Origin: Deltaproteobacteria bacterium
Lineage (GTDB): Bacteria > Desulfobacterota > Desulfobacteria > Desulfobacterales > ETH-SRB1
DNA: 7,639 bases
Assembly: GCA_030611115.1 (NCBI GenBank)
Contig: JAUWQK010000066.1
Span: 1-7,639 of the forward strand
Reading direction: 5' to 3'
Shown: piece by piece, positions 6,184 through 7,639 of the stretch
Layout of the letters: the number at the start of each line of letters is the position of its first letter
Numbering within the stretch: position 1 is the stretch's first letter
Made by a program: the position numbers and the translations under genes
Notes under the pieces: model-generated
The model's input: only the letters and a program-made list of their open reading frames with translations
Database searches by the model: none
Told to the model about the DNA's origin: nothing

Positions 6184-6259
6184 TCAAGTTTCGCACCCAC
6201 TAATTCCTATGAAGCTTCTCTTTAAAGCTTTTGTTGCATAGAGGGGGTGCGAAACTTGA
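6184..6259. repeat. 76-bp element with 15-bp perfect terminal inverted repeats, ruvC-ruvA gap
   Basis: TCAAGTTTCGCACCC (6184-6198) is perfectly inverted as GGGTGCGAAACTTGA (6245-6259). Further pairing inside comes from CTATG (6207-6211) with CATAG (6237-6241) and AAGCTT (6212-6217) with AAGCTT (6225-6230), so the transcript would fold into one long hairpin. It begins 5 nt after the ruvC stop codon. The compact size, perfect ends and AT-rich flanks are MITE- or REP-like. No T-run follows the right arm, which argues against a simple terminator. Confidence 0.85.
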
Positions 6260-6274
6260 GTAATATAGACCCTG

Positions 6275-6296
6275 CGTTTTCTGGAGCAAAACGGAG
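6275..6296 (+). promoter_or_regulatory. ruvA ribosome site overlapped by a small hairpin
   Basis: CGGAG (6292-6296) is the likely Shine-Dalgarno, 5 nt before the GTG start at 6302, and it decides that start. CGTTTT (6275-6280) is perfectly complementary to AAAACG (6288-6293) around a 7-nt loop, so a 6-bp hairpin would cover the first two bases of the site. Partial masking of the ribosome site is possible; the stem is weak (A/T-rich), so the effect is uncertain. Confidence 0.5.
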
Positions 6297-6301
6297 TTGC
6301 T

Positions 6302-6937
6302 GTGATAAGTTATATTGAAGGAAAACTATTAAAAAAAGAAGAAGAGCGGATAATTATCCTTGCCAATCAGATAGGATATGAAATCCTGCTGCCTGCAATC
6401 GTAATGGATACTCTTAAAACAAAGACAGCGGGAGAAGAAATATCTCTTTATATCTACTATCATCAGACTGAACGACAGCCAAAACCTGTTTTAATCGGCT
6501 TTAATCTGGAAATCGAAAAAGAATTCTTTCAGCATTTTATTTCTGTTGAAGCTATAGGCCCCCTTAAGGCGGTCAAAGCGCTTAATATCCCCGTCCGTGA
6601 AATAGCAAGCGCCATTGAATCAAAAGATGCAGCTAAACTTAAACAATTAAAAGGCATTGGAACAAGAACAGCCCAAAAAATTATTGCCTCACTTAAAGGA
6701 AAGATGGATAAATTCGTTTTAATTGCCGGGGACGGGCCCGAAGAAATAGGGATTGTGGAAGACATTTCAAAACAGATGCTGAATGTGCTGGTTTCTCAGC
6801 TTGGTCACAAGACCAACGATGCAAAACGTATGATTGCTGAAGCAGTAAAACGTAACAGAACGATTTCTACATTTGAAGAACTCTTTGAAGAAGTATATCG
6901 TGGTGTTGATAAGACAACTGCCAATGCAACCACATGA
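6302..6937 (+). CDS. ruvA: RuvA, Holliday-junction-binding protein (divergent)
   Basis: RuvA binds Holliday junctions as a tetramer and loads the RuvB helicase for branch migration. The 211-aa product fits the family length (~190-205). The N-terminal OB domain is at about 1-66 (MISYIEGKL start, VGYE-like IGYEILLP at 24-31). Two helix-hairpin-helix motifs follow: VEAIGPLKAVKAL (82-94) and LKGIGTRTAQKII (116-128). A flexible linker at about 138-152 leads to a C-terminal RuvB-contacting domain at about 153-200. The first hairpin has IGPLKA where most RuvA proteins have (G/I)GPK, and the acidic-pin region has a single acid (Glu57) followed by Arg, with about two extra residues, so it is divergent. 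The GTG start is supported by CGGAG 5 nt upstream. Its last 14 nt overlap the start of the next (broken) gene. No ruvB follows. Confidence 0.92.
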   Translation: MISYIEGKLLKKEEERIIILANQIGYEILLPAIVMDTLKTKTAGEEISLYIYYHQTERQPKPVLIGFNLEIEKEFFQHFISVEAIGPLKAVKALNIPVREIASAIESKDAAKLKQLKGIGTRTAQKIIASLKGKMDKFVLIAGDGPEEIGIVEDISKQMLNVLVSQLGHKTNDAKRMIAEAVKRNRTISTFEELFEEVYRGVDKTTANATT

Positions 6938-7396
6938 AATAATAAAACAAATCCCAATTTTTAAAACATTAAGCGATTCTGATCTAAATGACCTTGTTGG
7001 TTCGCTTCGTCTGAAACCTTTGAAACAGGGGCAGACAGAAACAACTTCCTTTCATTTTTGCAATCCAATGTTAATGCTATTGAATCGATTCTTTCCCTGC
7101 TTTCGAAAAGATTGCGCAGAACTGATGACATGCTGGAAGACACCTGTTTTTTAAATATTTCAGCAAGACTCGTAAAAAAATTAATAGAACTCACAGACTC
7201 TCACGGACAAAAAAAAGACAACAAAATCCTTATCGACCTTTCTTTGACACAAAAAGAGCTCGGCGATATGGTCGGAGCAACAAGAGAAAGCATTAACAAG
7301 GAGCTTAAATCATTGCGAAAACAAGGTTTGATAATAATTGAGGAAAGCAGAATCCAGATATTAGACATATCTCGCCTGAAAAGCAAAATTTTTTGA
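6924..7396 (+). pseudogene. Crp/Fnr-family transcription regulator with internal deletion and frameshift
   Basis: The first 37 codons from ATG 6924 read as the start of a Crp/Fnr regulator: IPIFKTLSDSDLNDLVGSL followed by LKPLKQGQ, the beginning of the cNMP-binding barrel. Near 7032-7036 the match jumps to another frame, which reads DRNNFLSFL, then LLSKRLRRTDDMLEDTCFLN (dimerization helix and hinge), then a winged helix-turn-helix with LTQKELGDMVGATRESINKE, ending at TGA 7394-7396. By comparison with the family about 80-90 codons of sensor barrel are missing, and the junction changes frame, so no intact regulator can be made. The C-terminal part could start at TTG 7058 as a 112-aa HTH fragment, but that TTG has no ribosome site. 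The ATG overlaps ruvA by 14 nt, suggesting the intact gene was translationally coupled to ruvA. An assembly error is the main alternative. Confidence 0.8.
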
Positions 7397-7400
7397 TTTT

Positions 7401-7419
7401 GGAAAGGAGGAAAGGAGGA
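7401..7419 (+). promoter_or_regulatory. Duplicated Shine-Dalgarno sequence before the terminal gene
   Basis: The purine-only stretch contains AAGGAGG-type sequence twice in tandem (AAAGGAGG at about 7403-7410 and again at about 7411-7418). The second copy lies 4 nt before the ATG at 7423, which supports that start. The duplication may reflect slippage in a purine run; the nearer copy alone would suffice for strong initiation. Confidence 0.7.
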
Positions 7420-7422
7420 AGA

Positions 7423-7639
7423 ATGAATGTGGTAAGAATAGCCGCGCTGGTGTTTCTAATTGTTATATCGTCTTCGTATGTCTTTGCTTCTCAATCTACC
7501 ATTACAGAAGCCGCTGGGTATGCCTGCATGGGTTAGGACAGGTCAAGGAGGCATACGAAACTGGCTGCGCTGAAAGCTGCAAAGAGAAACGCAATAGAGT
7601 TTGCGTCGACCTACATGACAAGCGAGACGCATATCAAGG
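7423..7639 (+). pseudogene. Secreted protein N-terminus with in-frame TAG, partial at window edge
   Basis: From ATG 7423 the frame encodes a basic start, a hydrophobic core (AALVFLIVISSSYVFA) with a likely signal-peptidase site after VFA (residue 22), then ITEAAGYACMG, followed by TAG at 7534-7536 (codon 38). The same frame stays open for the remaining 34 codons and reads as protein-like sequence: LAALKAAKRNAIEFASTYM, then SETHIK. The pattern 'AxGxAxMG...A..A...AKRxA.E......SET.v' resembles secreted proteins of the LPP20/FlgT N-terminal kind (moderate-to-low confidence). A GAG-to-TAG change would explain the stop, making this a pseudogene or a sequencing error; TAG recoding is a less likely alternative. 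Strong ribosome site (7411-7418). This end looks richer in G+C than the tol genes. The 3' end is outside the window. Confidence 0.6.

Noticed and set aside
6873..7154. A separate 93-aa gene overlapping ruvA
   Set aside because: Its first part is the Crp/Fnr N-terminus and the rest after about 7035 is out-of-frame reading of the same gene's C-terminal part, so it is a fragment of the pseudogene.

Overview
The window holds the 3' part of a bacterial envelope-maintenance operon joined to DNA-repair genes, all on the + strand: tolQ, tolR, a tolA/tonB-like gene, tolB, pal and cpoB (ybgF), then ruvC and ruvA. It ends in two damaged genes: a Crp/Fnr-family regulator that has lost its cyclic-nucleotide-type sensor core, and the start of a secreted protein interrupted by an in-frame TAG. 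The full Tol-Pal set means a diderm (Gram-negative) bacterium. AT-rich codon use, the TonB-like TolA and many palindromic intergenic repeats of types I associate with sulfate-reducing Desulfobacterota suggest a Desulfobacterales-like organism. That placement is inference from general knowledge, not a search result.

Layout: 1-201 is a leader region with two unrelated palindromic repeats and no gene. 202-5521 is tolQ-tolR-tolA-tolB-pal-cpoB. 5670-6937 is ruvC-ruvA. 6924-7396 is the broken Crp/Fnr gene, overlapping the end of ruvA by 14 nt. 7423-7639 is the broken secreted-protein gene, which runs off the window. tolA-tolB (16 nt) and tolB-pal (29 nt) are tightly packed. The other five gaps from tolQ to ruvA are 122 to about 200 nt, and each carries a long inverted repeat, nearly all of different sequence. 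This mosaic is the most striking non-coding feature here.

How the genes work together: TolQ and TolR form the inner-membrane proton-driven motor. TolA spans the periplasm and carries its energy to TolB and the lipoprotein Pal, which ties the outer membrane to peptidoglycan. CpoB is the periplasmic coiled-coil/TPR partner. The complex drives outer-membrane constriction at division and maintains envelope integrity. RuvC (Holliday-junction resolvase) and RuvA (junction-binding protein) belong to recombinational repair. ruvB is not in the window. Linkage of ruv and tol genes is known from Pseudomonas, where the ruv genes come first; here they follow the tol genes.

I found no CRISPR array, tRNA, rRNA, transposase or defence system. 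The points that merit a second look are the repeat mosaic, the deletion in the Crp/Fnr gene, the in-frame TAG near the right edge and the divergent RuvA.
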